A stretch of 64,000 nucleotides of DNA from Thermococcus henrietii (GTDB lineage: Archaea > Methanobacteriota_B > Thermococci > Thermococcales > Thermococcaceae). The stretch spans positions 620,001-684,000 of the forward strand of contig NZ_LT900021.1 of the NCBI RefSeq assembly GCF_900198835.1. Direction: 5' to 3'. Made by a program: the position numbers and the translations under genes. A model generated the notes under the pieces. The model was not told where the DNA came from. It did no database searches and was given only the letters and a program-made list of their open reading frames with translations. Below are positions 18,531 to 27,662 of the stretch, one piece after another (within the stretch, counting starts at the first letter, position 1; every line of letters starts with the position of its first letter).

Positions 18531-20099
18531 ATGGGCATGGAGGAGAAGCTCAACGAGCTTTACGAGAGGAGGGAAAAGATTCTCGCCATGGGCGGGGAGA
18601 AGGCCGTCGAGAAACAGCACGCCAAGGGCAAACTCACCGCCCGCGAGAGGATTGAGAAGCTCCTCGACCCCGGAAGCTTCGTGGAAATCGGAATGTTCGT
18701 CAAGCACAGGGGAACTGAGTTCGGCCTCGACAAGAAGGAGCTTCCGGCGGACGGCGTCATCACCGGCTACGGAACCATCGACGGCAGGCTGGTCTTCGTC
18801 TACGCGCAGGATTTCACCGTTATGGGCGGTTCGCTCGGTGAGATGCACGCGATGAAGATAAAGCGTGTCATGGAGCTGGCCCTAGAAGCCGGCGCTCCGG
18901 TTATAGGCCTCAACGACTCCGGAGGAGCGAGGATTCAGGAGGGTGTCGATGCCCTCAAGGGCTACGGTGAGATTTTCAAGATGAACACGATTCTCAGCGG
19001 TGTCGTTCCTCAGATTACCGCGATAATGGGACCATGCGCCGGCGGAGCCGTTTACAGCCCGGCTATCGGTGACTTCATCCTCATGGTGGACAACCCCGCG
19101 AGCTTCATGTTCATCACCGGGCCTCAGGTCGTCAAGGCCGTTACCGGCGTTGAGGTCACACCGGTTCAGCTCGGTGGAGCGATGGTTCACGCGCAGAGGG
19201 CCGGTCAGGCCCACCTCATAGGCAAGAGCGACGAGGAGGTTCTGGCTTTAATAAGGCGTCTCGTGAGCTATCTACCGTCCAACAACATGGAGAAGCCACC
19301 CCGCGTCAAGACGAGCGATTTGCCCTTCAGGAAGAGCGAGAGGCTCTACGAGATTGTCCCGGACGACCCGAACAAGCCCTACGACGTCAGGGAGGTCATC
19401 TACGAGATAGTCGACCGCGATGAGAACGGCAACCCGGACTTCCTTGAAATCCTCCCCTACTTCGCCCCGAACGCCGTGGTTGGCTTCGGAAGGATGAACG
19501 GCCAGACCGTCGGTATAGTCGCCAACAACCCCAAGTACTTCGCCGGCGTCCTTGACATAGACAGCTCAGACAAGATAGCGAGGTTTGTGAGAACCTGCGA
19601 CGCCTTCAACATTCCGATAGTCACGCTCGTGGACGTCCCCGGTTACCTGCCCGGTGTTGACCAGGAGAGCAGGGGAATAATCAGGCACGGCGCGAAGGTT
19701 CTCTACGCCTACGCCGAGGCGACGGTTCCTATGGTTACGGTGATTCTAAGAAAGGCCTACGGCGGAGCCTACCTCGCGATGGGAAGCAAGCACCTCGGAG
19801 CGGACTTCGTCTTCGCCTGGCCGACTGCCGAGATAGCGGTCATGGGTCCGGAGGGAGCGGCGAACATTATATTCAGGAAAGAAATCGCAGCGGCCGAGAA
19901 CCCGGAGGAAGTTAGAGGGCAGAAGATAGCCGAGTACCGCGAGAAGTTCGCCAACCCGTACGTCGCGGCCGCGAGGGGTTACATCGACGACGTCATCGAC
20001 CCAGCCGAGACGAGGGGCAAGGTGATTATGGCGCTTGAGGCCCTTGAGAGCAAGCGCGTCAAGCTCCCGCCGAAGAAGCACGGCAACATACCGCTGTGA
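18531..20099 (+). CDS. mmdA: Methylmalonyl-CoA decarboxylase alpha (carboxyltransferase) subunit
   Basis: 522-residue carboxyltransferase that moves CO2 from methylmalonyl-CoA to biotin. It matches the acyl-CoA carboxylase beta/MmdA family throughout: GKLTARERIEKLLDPGSF, GLNDSGGARIQEGVD, GPCAGGAVYSPA, then the second crotonase half with DVPGYLPGVDQE, GGAYLAMGSK and MGPEGAANI. The ATG at 18531 follows GGGGG with 8-base spacing. A TATA element CTTTTAAACTT lies near 18480. First gene of a four-gene operon whose later genes encode membrane, biotin-carrier and sodium-channel subunits, so decarboxylation is expected to be coupled to sodium export. Confidence 0.95.
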   Translation: MGMEEKLNELYERREKILAMGGEKAVEKQHAKGKLTARERIEKLLDPGSFVEIGMFVKHRGTEFGLDKKELPADGVITGYGTIDGRLVFVYAQDFTVMGGSLGEMHAMKIKRVMELALEAGAPVIGLNDSGGARIQEGVDALKGYGEIFKMNTILSGVVPQITAIMGPCAGGAVYSPAIGDFILMVDNPASFMFITGPQVVKAVTGVEVTPVQLGGAMVHAQRAGQAHLIGKSDEEVLALIRRLVSYLPSNNMEKPPRVKTSDLPFRKSERLYEIVPDDPNKPYDVREVIYEIVDRDENGNPDFLEILPYFAPNAVVGFGRMNGQTVGIVANNPKYFAGVLDIDSSDKIARFVRTCDAFNIPIVTLVDVPGYLPGVDQESRGIIRHGAKVLYAYAEATVPMVTVILRKAYGGAYLAMGSKHLGADFVFAWPTAEIAVMGPEGAANIIFRKEIAAAENPEEVRGQKIAEYREKFANPYVAAARGYIDDVIDPAETRGKVIMALEALESKRVKLPPKKHGNIPL

Positions 20100-20108
20100 G
20101 GTGAAAGC

Positions 20109-20480
20109 ATGAGTCAGCTCACGGAAGGTGGATGGATTACCATCATAGGAATCACCGTTGTCTTTGCCATACTCACTATACTGGCCATTATCCTCTACGC
20201 CATAGGCGCCTTCGAGCGCGGTATGACCGGAAGGGCCAAGAAGGCCGAGGAAAAGGCCGTTGTGGAGACGGAGGAGGAGGTCGAGACCCCGGAAGAGGAA
20301 ATTCCCCCGAGGGATTTGGCAATCATCACAGCCTCAATCCTCGCCTACCTCGCGAAGAAGGCCGAGGTTGCCAGGCCGTTGCCCTTTAAGAGGAAGGTTT
20401 CCGACGCGTGGCGCCTCTACGGTTTACAGAGCGGTATGAATGAGGTTGAGAACTTCAACTACGAGATGAGGAAGTGGTGA
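20109..20480 (+). CDS. OadG-like membrane subunit of sodium-pumping decarboxylase
   Basis: 123-residue protein with one N-terminal membrane helix (about residues 10-33, ITIIGITVVFAILTILAII), a charged, Glu-rich linker and a C-terminal cytosolic part. This matches the OadG/MmdD small subunit that anchors and stabilises the decarboxylase complex. Nine bases separate it from mmdA, and GAGGTGAaagc is the RBS. The C-terminus overlaps the possible upstream starts of the biotin carrier gene. Confidence 0.85.
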   Translation: MSQLTEGGWITIIGITVVFAILTILAIILYAIGAFERGMTGRAKKAEEKAVVETEEEVETPEEEIPPRDLAIITASILAYLAKKAEVARPLPFKRKVSDAWRLYGLQSGMNEVENFNYEMRKW

Positions 20481-20482
20481 AG

Positions 20483-20935
20483 ATGAAGGTTAAGGTCATC
20501 ATCGATGGAAGGGAGTACGAGGTTGAGGTTGAAGAGCTCGCCGGCGGGAAGTTCAAGGTCAGCTTCGAGGGCAAGAGCTACGAGGTCAAGGCCGAAGGCC
20601 TTGGAATAGCGCTCCCGAGCGTCCCTGAAACTACCAGTGCTCCGGTTCCTGCTCCGGCCCCTGCTTCCCATTCAGTTCCTGCCCCTGCCCCTGCTCCTTC
20701 GTCGGCTCCCGCGAGTGCTTCGCCCAACACAGTCACTGCCCCAATGCCCGGGAAAATCCTGAGGGTCCTCGTGAGCGAGGGTCAGCAAGTCAAAACCGGC
20801 CAGGGTTTGGTTGTTCTTGAGGCTATGAAGATGGAGAATGAGATTCCCGCTCCGAAAGACGGTATTGTGAAGAAACTCTACGTGAAGGAAGGCGACACCG
20901 TCAACACCGGCGACCCACTGGTTGAGCTCGGGTGA
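20483..20935 (+). CDS. Biotin carrier (biotinyl) subunit of methylmalonyl-CoA decarboxylase
   Basis: 150-residue carrier. An N-terminal small domain (VKVIIDGREYEVEVEEL) is followed by a flexible Pro/Ala/Ser linker (about residues 55-85) and a C-terminal biotinyl domain with the biotin acceptor lysine in EAMKMENEI. It shuttles carboxybiotin between MmdA and the membrane beta subunit. The start is ambiguous: ATG 20483 gives the family-like N-terminus, while GTG 20474 or 20477 would overlap the preceding stop. Confidence 0.93.
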   Translation: MKVKVIIDGREYEVEVEELAGGKFKVSFEGKSYEVKAEGLGIALPSVPETTSAPVPAPAPASHSVPAPAPAPSSAPASASPNTVTAPMPGKILRVLVSEGQQVKTGQGLVVLEAMKMENEIPAPKDGIVKKLYVKEGDTVNTGDPLVELG

Positions 20936-20941
20936 TGGAGC

Positions 20942-22081
20942 ATGACGAGCTTCGTGGACTTCCTGAGCACAATGGGCCTGCTCCACCTCACGGTAGGGAA
21001 CATCATCATGATTGCAGTGGGCCTGACGCTGGTCTACCTCGCGATACGCTACGAGATGGAACCGCTGTTGCTTTTGCCCATAGGTATCACGGCGGTTCTC
21101 GTTAACCTTCCCCTCAACGGAATCGCGAACTGTCCGACCGTTGGGCCCCTCTGCAGTCACCCTGGCCTGTTTGACATAATCTACCACTACCTCATCAAGA
21201 CGGAGATAGTGCCGCTCCTCATATTCTTCGGTCTTGGGGCGATGACTGACTTCGGGCCGCTCATAGCCGACCCAAAGACCGCTCTCCTCGGCGCGGCGGC
21301 GCAGGTTGGCGTCTTCGTTGCCATGCTTACCGCTCTCGCGCTGGGATTCAACATCCATGAGGCCGCTTCAATAGGAATCATCGGCGGTGCGGACGGACCG
21401 ACAACGATATACCTCACCACAAAGCTCGCGCCCCAGATACTCGCCGCGACCGCGGTAGCAGCCTACAGTTACATGAGCCTCGTTCCGTTGATTCAGCCGC
21501 CCATCATAAAGGCGCTAACAACGCCGGAGGAGAGGCGCATAAGGATGGAGCAGTTGAGACCCGTTTCAAAGCGCGAGAAAATCCTCTTCCCGATAGTCAC
21601 AATGATAGTCATCGGCCTGCTCGTCCCCAGCGCGGCACCGCTGATAGGAATGCTCATGATGGGCAACCTCTTCCGCGAGAGCGGCGTCGTTCCAAGGCTT
21701 ACAAAGGCGGCACAGGAGGAGCTCATGAACATCGTGACGATATTCCTCGGGCTCGGTGTCGGCTCAACCATGAGGGCCCAGAGCTTCCTCACGCCCCAGA
21801 CTCTGGAGATACTGGGACTCGGCATCGTCGCCTTCGCCAGCGCAACCGCTGGAGGAGTGCTCTTCGGAAAGCTCATGAGCAAGCTCTCAGGCGGCAAGAT
21901 AAACCCGATGATAGGCGCCGCGGGAGTTTCGGCGGTGCCTATGAGCGCGCGCGTCGTGCAGAGACTGGCCAGTGAGGAGGACCCGGGCAACTTCATCCTC
22001 ATGCACGCCATGGGTCCGAACGTCGCCGGTGTTATTGGAACCGCCGTTGTCGCGGGTGTTTTCCTCGCGCTCCTCGGCTGA
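20942..22081 (+). CDS. Sodium-translocating decarboxylase beta subunit
   Basis: 379-residue polytopic membrane protein that decarboxylates carboxybiotin and exports Na+. The family hallmark [17 protein letters not shown], with the functional Asp, is present near residue 143, followed by [13 protein letters not shown] and the C-terminal [16 protein letters not shown] and [15 protein letters not shown]. About nine to eleven membrane segments. It lies 6 bases after the biotin carrier gene and ends the operon. No separate epimerase or mutase gene is in this cluster. Confidence 0.95.
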   Translation: MTSFVDFLSTMGLLHLTVGNIIMIAVGLTLVYLAIRYEMEPLLLLPIGITAVLVNLPLNGIANCPTVGPLCSHPGLFDIIYHYLIKTEIVPLLIFFGLGAMTDFGPLIADPKTALLGAAAQVGVFVAMLTALALGFNIHEAASIGIIGGADGPTTIYLTTKLAPQILAATAVAAYSYMSLVPLIQPPIIKALTTPEERRIRMEQLRPVSKREKILFPIVTMIVIGLLVPSAAPLIGMLMMGNLFRESGVVPRLTKAAQEELMNIVTIFLGLGVGSTMRAQSFLTPQTLEILGLGIVAFASATAGGVLFGKLMSKLSGGKINPMIGAAGVSAVPMSARVVQRLASEEDPGNFILMHAMGPNVAGVIGTAVVAGVFLALLG

Positions 22082-22151
22082 CGTTCCGTCCATTTTCTTT
22101 TCTAAAACCTTAAATAGGGGGGCACCGTCTTAGGTTAAGCGGTGGTAGAAC

Positions 22152-22994
22152 ATGAGGGTAAAGACCCTGATGACAAAGGACCCAGTGGTAATTCAGTTGC
22201 CGGCGACAAGGGAGTACGCCCTCGAGCTCTTCAGGAAATACAACGTTCGCTCGTTTCCGGTCGTTAACAGGGAAGGCAAGCTCGTCGGGATAATCAGCAT
22301 TAAGAACGTCCTCATAAACCCGGACGAGGACCAGCTGGCAATGCTCGTGAAGCGGGACGTTCCAATTGTCAAGGCCAACGACGACCTCAAGAAGGCAGTT
22401 AGGAGAATGCTCGAGACCGACTACCGGCGCGTCGTTGTCGTTGATGACGAGGAGAAGCCAATAGGAATCCTGACCGTTGGCGACATCGTTAGACGCTACC
22501 TGGCCAAGAACGAGAAGCTGAAGGACATAACGATTGAGCCATACTATCAGAAGTACGTCAGTGCGGTGTGGCGTGGGACTCCTCTCAAGGCGGCCTTGAA
22601 GGCTTTACTCCTGTGCAACGCGATGGCGATTCCGGTTATAGATGACGACGGAAACCTGATAGGAATGGTTGATGAGACCGACCTGCTCAAGGACAGTGAG
22701 GTAGTCAGGGTTATGAAGCAGACGGCCCTTTCGGCCTCAAGCGAGGAGGACTGGATTCTTGAGAGCAATCCGACGCTTCTCTTTGAGAAGGCCGAGCTCC
22801 AGCTTCCAAAGAAGCCCGTTGAGGATATAATGAACCCCAACGTCGTCGTGGCAACGCCTCACATGAGCGTCTACGAGGTCGCCCAGAAGATGGTTGAGTA
22901 CCACATAGAACAGTTGCCAGTCATCAAAGGGGAAGGAGAGCTCGTCGGCATAGTTAGGGACATGGACATAATCAAGGTAATCCTCAACAAGTGA
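22152..22994 (+). CDS. Protein with four CBS domains
   Basis: 280-residue protein made of four CBS motifs in two Bateman pairs: each repeat begins with a TPVxxxxx-like strand (TKDPVVIQLP, VPIVKANDDLKKA, SAVWRGTPLKAALKA, NPNVVVATPHMSV) and ends with VGIISIKNVL/IGILTVGDIV/IGMVDETDLL/VGIVRDMDII. CBS pairs bind adenosyl nucleotides and act as energy sensors. There is no fused catalytic domain, so the partner is unknown. A TATA element (CTTAAATAGG, about 22110) and GGTGGTAgaac RBS give it its own promoter. Confidence 0.92.
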   Translation: MRVKTLMTKDPVVIQLPATREYALELFRKYNVRSFPVVNREGKLVGIISIKNVLINPDEDQLAMLVKRDVPIVKANDDLKKAVRRMLETDYRRVVVVDDEEKPIGILTVGDIVRRYLAKNEKLKDITIEPYYQKYVSAVWRGTPLKAALKALLLCNAMAIPVIDDDGNLIGMVDETDLLKDSEVVRVMKQTALSASSEEDWILESNPTLLFEKAELQLPKKPVEDIMNPNVVVATPHMSVYEVAQKMVEYHIEQLPVIKGEGELVGIVRDMDIIKVILNK

Positions 22995-23030
22995 TTTAAG
23001 CCCTTCCCCCTTTTCTATTCCGGTGATGGG

Positions 23031-24032
23031 ATGGCGGTGAAGGTTCAGCTCTTTGGCTTCGGCAACGTTGGCAGAGCCGTTGCGCGGGTTCTGGTTCAGA
23101 AGGAGCGCTTCTTCCAGGAGAGATACGGTTTATCCTTCAGGGTCGTCAGCATCTCCGACACGAGCGGAACCGTGTGGCTTCCCGAGGGAATCGATTTGAG
23201 CGAGGCCCTTCTCGTCAAGGAGAACTTTGGAAAGCTCAGTAACTGGACGAACGACTACGAGGTCTACAACTTCTCGCCGGCCGAGGCGGTGAGGGAGATT
23301 GAGGCCGACGTGGTTATTGACGTGACCAACGATGGAAACGCCCACGAGTGGCACCTTGAGGCACTGAGGGACGGGAAGGCCGTCATTACGAGCAACAAGC
23401 CACCGCTGGCGTTCCACTACGCGGAGCTAATCAAAGAAGCTGAGCGGAGAGGCCTGCCGTACCTCTTCGAGGCGACGGTTATGGCGGGGACGCCAATCAT
23501 CGGGCTCCTCCGCGAGAACCTGCTCGGCGACACGGTAAGGAGAATAAAGGCCGTCCTGAACGCGACGACGACGTTCATACTCTCCAGGATGGAGCAGGGA
23601 ATTGACTTCGAGAAGGCAGTGAAGCAGGCGCAGGAGCTTGGTATAGCTGAGAGGGACCCGAGCGGAGACGTCCTCGGAATTGACGCCGGCTACAAGGCGA
23701 CTATACTCCACTGCGTTGCCTTCGGGCCGATTACCTTCGACGAGATTGCCGTCAAGGGCATCGCGGAGGTTACGGTTGACGAGGTTAAGAGGGCCCTCGC
23801 AAAGGGAAAGAGGATTAGGCTCGTCGCGACAATCGAGGAGAAGAGCGTTAAGGTCGCCCCGGAAGATGTTTCAGGCCCGCTCGCGGTTTCAAGCAACGAG
23901 AACGTTGCCCTAATCGAGACCGACCTTCTGGGGGAGCTTCTCGTTAAGGGGGCCGGCGCCGGGCTGAAGGAGACGGCGAGCGGGGTCGTGAGCGACCTCG
24001 TGAAGGCATCGCTGAAACTCAGGGCAGGGTGA
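23031..24032 (+). CDS. hom: Homoserine dehydrogenase
   Basis: 333-residue NAD(P)-dependent homoserine dehydrogenase of the threonine/methionine pathway. The Rossmann motif GFGNVGRAVARVL is at residues 9-21, DVTNDGNAHEW and ITSNKPPLA follow, and the catalytic region ERDPSGDVLGIDAGYKATIL carries the conserved Asp and Lys. It has no fused aspartokinase or ACT domain. GGTGATGgg is the RBS. It ends about 48 bases before a convergent gene. Confidence 0.93.
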   Translation: MAVKVQLFGFGNVGRAVARVLVQKERFFQERYGLSFRVVSISDTSGTVWLPEGIDLSEALLVKENFGKLSNWTNDYEVYNFSPAEAVREIEADVVIDVTNDGNAHEWHLEALRDGKAVITSNKPPLAFHYAELIKEAERRGLPYLFEATVMAGTPIIGLLRENLLGDTVRRIKAVLNATTTFILSRMEQGIDFEKAVKQAQELGIAERDPSGDVLGIDAGYKATILHCVAFGPITFDEIAVKGIAEVTVDEVKRALAKGKRIRLVATIEEKSVKVAPEDVSGPLAVSSNENVALIETDLLGELLVKGAGAGLKETASGVVSDLVKASLKLRAG

Positions 24033-24080
24033 TTTCCAGAGGCGTTCGTTTTTGACGTGGGTTTTCCACTCCATTCCCCT

Positions 24081-24485
24081 TTAGGGCAGTCTGTACTTCT
24101 TCCCTTCCACCTCAACAATCAGGACGGTTCCGAACCAAGCGGGATTGTGGTAGAACTTAACAGGGACTCCGCACACGGGGGTTTCAACGGGTTCTTCCAC
24201 CCAAATCTCCCGAGAGGTGTACTTATCCTTCAGAATTATGACCTTCTTCAGGCCATCGTGGGCCGAAATCTCACAGACCCTTCCGTCCTTCTCTATCCTT
24301 AAAACCGGTGTTCCCCACACGGCTTGCCCTATAAGCGGTCCTATTACAAAGCTTCCTATGAGGGCATAGAAAGCAACGGAGGGAATTTCGAGGAAGAGAA
24401 GGAATACTAAGAGGACAAGCCCTACCACGACTCCAAGGACTGACGCCATGAGCTCCTTTCGCCGGGTCTTTTTAACGGTTACCAT
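24081..24485 (-). CDS. Small membrane protein of unknown function
   Basis: 134-residue protein with two predicted membrane helices near the N-terminus (about residues 13-31 LMASVLGVVVGLVLLVFLL and 36-55 VAFYALIGSFVIGPLIG) and a soluble beta-rich C-terminal half. The order suggests a short hairpin anchor. No recognised family. It converges with homoserine dehydrogenase and diverges from the ASCH gene. Confidence 0.65.
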   Translation of the reverse strand: MVTVKKTRRKELMASVLGVVVGLVLLVFLLFLEIPSVAFYALIGSFVIGPLIGQAVWGTPVLRIEKDGRVCEISAHDGLKKVIILKDKYTSREIWVEEPVETPVCGVPVKFYHNPAWFGTVLIVEVEGKKYRLP

Positions 24486-24575
24486 CGAAATCCCTACTAA
24501 AATTCAACCTTGGGAAGTTAAAAGCTTTGCCCAAACCTTTTTATTCCCTCCATCGAGGGTTCGCCAGGTGAAAGC

Positions 24576-25100
24576 ATGGAGCACGTCATAGCGCTCCACC
24601 AGGTTTACGCCGAGCTGATATTCAGGGGCCTCAAAACGGTCGAGGTCAGGAAGAGGAAGGCCTTCGATGAGGGTGACCTGGTGTTCCTCTACATAGCGCG
24701 CGGTAATCCCTACGAGCTGAGGGACACGCTGAGGAGGCTCAACCTTCACGAGGAGCAGGCGCTGACTCAGAGGGGGACAATCGCTGGAGGCTTCGAGGTC
24801 GGCGAGGTGATAAAGGCCGACCTCGAGACCCTCTGGGAGATGGCGAAGGATACGAGCGGTTTAACCCTTGTCCACGGCGAGAACGGGAAGAACTGGCTGG
24901 CCAGCTACATCAAGGACTACGGCTACGTTTTCACAATCGAAAGGCCGTTTCTCTTCAAGGAACCGATGAGCAGGGAGGAGATGAAGGAGCGCTACGGAAT
25001 CCACGTCGAGGGTATAATTCACCTCTCAAGGAAGACGAGGAAGCCCTGGGTAAGGGCCCTGATTGAGGATTTGCTCGCGAGGGACTACTTCTACCTCTGA
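24576..25100 (+). CDS. ASCH-domain protein
   Basis: 174-residue protein with an ASCH fold (a PUA-related RNA-binding or nuclease-like domain): IALHQVYAELIFRGLKTVEVRKRK at the N-terminus contains the G-x-K-x-x-E/V-x-R signature, followed by VFLYIARGNPYEL and IAGGFEVGEVIKAD. ASCH proteins are proposed to bind RNA or to act on modified nucleosides. Well-formed TATA (CTTTTTATTCC) and GGTGAaagc RBS precede the ATG. The tail (RKTRKPWVRALIEDLLARDYF) is basic. Confidence 0.82.
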   Translation: MEHVIALHQVYAELIFRGLKTVEVRKRKAFDEGDLVFLYIARGNPYELRDTLRRLNLHEEQALTQRGTIAGGFEVGEVIKADLETLWEMAKDTSGLTLVHGENGKNWLASYIKDYGYVFTIERPFLFKEPMSREEMKERYGIHVEGIIHLSRKTRKPWVRALIEDLLARDYFYL

Positions 25101-25187
25101 GTGTTTTAGGCCCCCCTAACGCCCCTGCAAACGTTTTTAAGCCCTTTCTCCTTAGTCTCTGATTACCAAAGTGTGGGTGTGTTCTGC

Positions 25188-26132
25188 ATGAAGTTTGGGA
25201 TTAGGTACGCCTTGGCATTCCTTCTCGTGGGACTCGTTCTCGCGGGAAGCGGGTGTATGAGCTCTGGAACGGGCAGTTCGACTCCGTCCGCGACCGATAC
25301 CTTCTCCGAGAAAAGTTCCGAGAAAACTCCGACCGAGACAACCAAAGACGTCAAGCTCAACGCCGACCTGCCCGTCACGCTCAAGTTCGACACGATGAGG
25401 GTCGTTGTATCGGACGTTGACGAGCCCCTCATCGAGGTCATAACGAGCGAAACCGGGAGCACCGACGCGGTCGTGGTCGTCCCGGAGGACTCATACGAGG
25501 TTCTCGAAACCGACGACGGCTACGTCGTTAAAATAGACTACTCAGACGGCTACTACGTCAACATTGACTACTCCTACAGCGACGATGAACCCCTCAAGAC
25601 GTTCTATTACCTTGAAACCGACGATGACTATCTCGTCGTCAAATCGCGCGACTATTTTGGCGCGGTTGACGACACTGACCTGGGTGGCGACATCGAAAAT
25701 GCAGTGGAGATGGCCAAGAGCGCGGGCAACCTTGGCGAGTACACCCTCATGGTGGCCGAGCCCAACGGTAAGCACATGACCTTCAATCCGGACAGCGATG
25801 ACGTTGACATCCTCACGGGCAACATTTACATGGCCGATGAGGACGTCGCGAAGGTAGGCAAGCCCTACGTTTTCATTCAAATCGTTGACAACGGTGATTC
25901 GCTCGACGTGAGCGACGTCACCAAGGGCGTCGCCGGAGACATGGCCTTTGGAATGCCTTTTATACTTGAATACTCCAACTACGTGAACGGCGACGACGTC
26001 TTCAGCGTCATCGCGGTAAGCATGGACGACTATAAGAAACTCGCGAACGGGGAAGCTGAACTCAACTTCGACGGAAGAAACGTGGAGGTAAATGGAATCG
26101 AGGACAAGGTCTTCGTCCTCATTTCTCACTGA
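25188..26132 (+). CDS. Putative secreted lipoprotein
   Basis: About 314 residues. The N-terminus is a signal peptide (KFGIRYALAFLLVGLVLAGSGC) with a lipobox-like Cys near residue 23, followed by a Ser/Thr-rich spacer, then an acidic beta-rich domain with many Asp and Tyr residues (TDDGYVVKIDYSDGYYV). High Asp content suggests cation binding at the cell surface, but no domain is recognised. ATG at 25188 is preferred to the GTG at 25173 because it makes a normal signal peptide. It overlaps the convergent ZPR1-like gene by 14 bases. Confidence 0.78.
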   Translation: MKFGIRYALAFLLVGLVLAGSGCMSSGTGSSTPSATDTFSEKSSEKTPTETTKDVKLNADLPVTLKFDTMRVVVSDVDEPLIEVITSETGSTDAVVVVPEDSYEVLETDDGYVVKIDYSDGYYVNIDYSYSDDEPLKTFYYLETDDDYLVVKSRDYFGAVDDTDLGGDIENAVEMAKSAGNLGEYTLMVAEPNGKHMTFNPDSDDVDILTGNIYMADEDVAKVGKPYVFIQIVDNGDSLDVSDVTKGVAGDMAFGMPFILEYSNYVNGDDVFSVIAVSMDDYKKLANGEAELNFDGRNVEVNGIEDKVFVLISH

Positions 26133-26844
26133 GCTCCTTCCCCTCTTTTTTGGTTTCTTCTGGGTTTTTACCGCCCTCCTTGGCCTCTTCTTGCCCCTCA
26201 AGCTCCTCCGGGTTAACTATCTGGTACGGTCCGAGGCTCAGCTTCTGGATTTCCTCCTCTGTTAAAAGCCTGCTCCTGACCTTCTCGCCTATGAGCGCAC
26301 TGTTGCCGAGGGGGTCGGCTATCTTTACCGTCAGAGGTTTCTTCCCTTCCTTGACGTCCTCGATGTACTGGAGTATCTCGTCGGCCTTCTTTACCGCTTC
26401 TTCGTCGCCCTCCTGCTTCCTGAACTCCCTCGCCATTAGCAGGGTTTCACGAACCCTCTCAAGAACGCCCTCAACGTTCGTGATGAAGCCTTCAGATGCC
26501 GGCCCCGGTTCAATCTTGACGCCTATCTCCTCCAGCTCTATGGTTCCACTCTTGCTCCTGACGACGCGCGTGAAGAGGTCCTTCTCGTTCTCGACCTTAA
26601 CCGTGTAGAGCTTCGGTGGTCTGTCCTCGAGTATCATGACGTCCGCGTTTCTATAACCACACTTCTCGCAGATTATCGTGCTCTCCATGACCTTGCCGAA
26701 GTAGGGAATCTCGTGAATGTGCTGAATGGCCTTGAGCGTTCCCTTTCCACCGCAGATGGGACAGTCACCGAGGCTTACGACCTGAACCTCACCGAGCTCG
26801 GGGTCAACCTTCACCCTTTCACTCCTCTTTTCCTCCTTACTCAT
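26119..26844 (-). CDS. ZPR1-like zinc finger protein
   Basis: About 241 residues with one ZPR1-type zinc finger: CPICGGKGTL, then HIHEIPYFGKVMEST, then CEKCGYRNADV, the spacing characteristic of ZPR1. The archaeal proteins have a single zinc finger module followed by the beta domain (IELEEIGVKIEPGPASEGFITNVEG spans the family signature). Eukaryotic ZPR1 assists eEF1A folding; the archaeal role is inferred only. A Lys/Glu-rich tail ends the protein. The ATG at 26844 has GGTG 6 bases upstream. Confidence 0.88.
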   Translation of the reverse strand: MSKEEKRSERVKVDPELGEVQVVSLGDCPICGGKGTLKAIQHIHEIPYFGKVMESTIICEKCGYRNADVMILEDRPPKLYTVKVENEKDLFTRVVRSKSGTIELEEIGVKIEPGPASEGFITNVEGVLERVRETLLMAREFRKQEGDEEAVKKADEILQYIEDVKEGKKPLTVKIADPLGNSALIGEKVRSRLLTEEEIQKLSLGPYQIVNPEELEGQEEAKEGGKNPEETKKEGKELSEK

Positions 26845-26907
26845 GAGCATCACCGAGAAGAGAACCGAGGTGGTGTTTATAAAGACGAGGTTTGAAAAAG
26901 GAAAGCC

Positions 26908-27303
26908 TCACTTGACAATCTTTATGTCGTTCGGCAGGAGGATAAGCTTAACCTCGGTCTTGCATATCTTGGCCGCCTGCCCTCCGAGCGCTCCAACCAT
27001 ACCCTTGAGCTGCTCCGCGACCTTTTCTAGGACATCCGGTCTCTTTTCAAGCGGTGTCAGGTCAACTATAACGATGTTACCCTCGTGGAGCTCGTTGGAA
27101 ATTCTCTCTAGGTCGGAGTAGCTGGTCACGGTTATCTTCTTCAAGTAGCGAACCTGGGGCTTAACGAGCTCCTTAGCAAGAACATCCTCCTCAATCGGTA
27201 CGACATCGATGTCATGCCTGGGAGCGACTTCCTTCTTAACGCTCGCGGGAGGCTTCATTTTAGGCTTGCTTTCCTTCTTTTTGAGGCTGTCGAACAATCC
27301 CAT
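26908..27303 (-). CDS. sepF: Cell division protein SepF
   Basis: 131-residue archaeal SepF (DUF552). It has an amphipathic N-terminus (MGLFDSLKKKE) for membrane contact, a variable linker, and the C-terminal SepF core (VTSYSDLERISNELHEGNIVIVDLTPL, followed by LKGMVGALGGQAAKI). SepF anchors FtsZ to the membrane in archaea. It lies between the ZPR1-like gene and the exosome cluster on the same strand. RBS GGGGGGAaccct precedes the ATG. Confidence 0.9.
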   Translation of the reverse strand: MGLFDSLKKKESKPKMKPPASVKKEVAPRHDIDVVPIEEDVLAKELVKPQVRYLKKITVTSYSDLERISNELHEGNIVIVDLTPLEKRPDVLEKVAEQLKGMVGALGGQAAKICKTEVKLILLPNDIKIVK

Positions 27304-27354
27304 GAGGGTTCCCCCCGGTTAATCGTAAAGCCGTTTAGTTTTATGCCTTTTCCT

Positions 27355-27636
27355 TTATAGCTCTTTCCCAAACTCCTTGGGGTTTTCCCCGCGGAGCTCG
27401 AAGAGCCCGAGAAGAGAGAGTGCAAAGGCAACTATCCCGGACACAATAACTAGGAGATTAGACGTCTTCCATCCCTTGTTGTTGGCTATGTACAGCCCCC
27501 AAACCAAGAGGGCTAGTCCCCACATGGCGGTGGTAAGGAGTAAATCTTTCTTTCTCTCTTCCCGTAGGAGAAGGTAAAGGGTCCTAACGGCGAAGCCCGC
27601 GAATATTATTGCGGCGATGATGTTCATCACGTCCAT
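27355..27636 (-). CDS. Small membrane protein of unknown function
   Basis: About 93 residues with three hydrophobic segments (NIIAAIIFAGFAVRTLYLLL, LLTTAMWGLALLVWGLYIA, LLVIVSGIVAFALSLLGLF). It is last in line after rrp42, 27 bases downstream of it on the same strand, so it is probably on the tail of the exosome transcript. The start could also be the ATG or ATA-preceded Met at 27645. No family is recognised. Confidence 0.68.
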   Translation of the reverse strand: MDVMNIIAAIIFAGFAVRTLYLLLREERKKDLLLTTAMWGLALLVWGLYIANNKGWKTSNLLVIVSGIVAFALSLLGLFELRGENPKEFGKEL

Positions 27637-27662
27637 ATTTATCACCGAAAAGATGGAAAGGG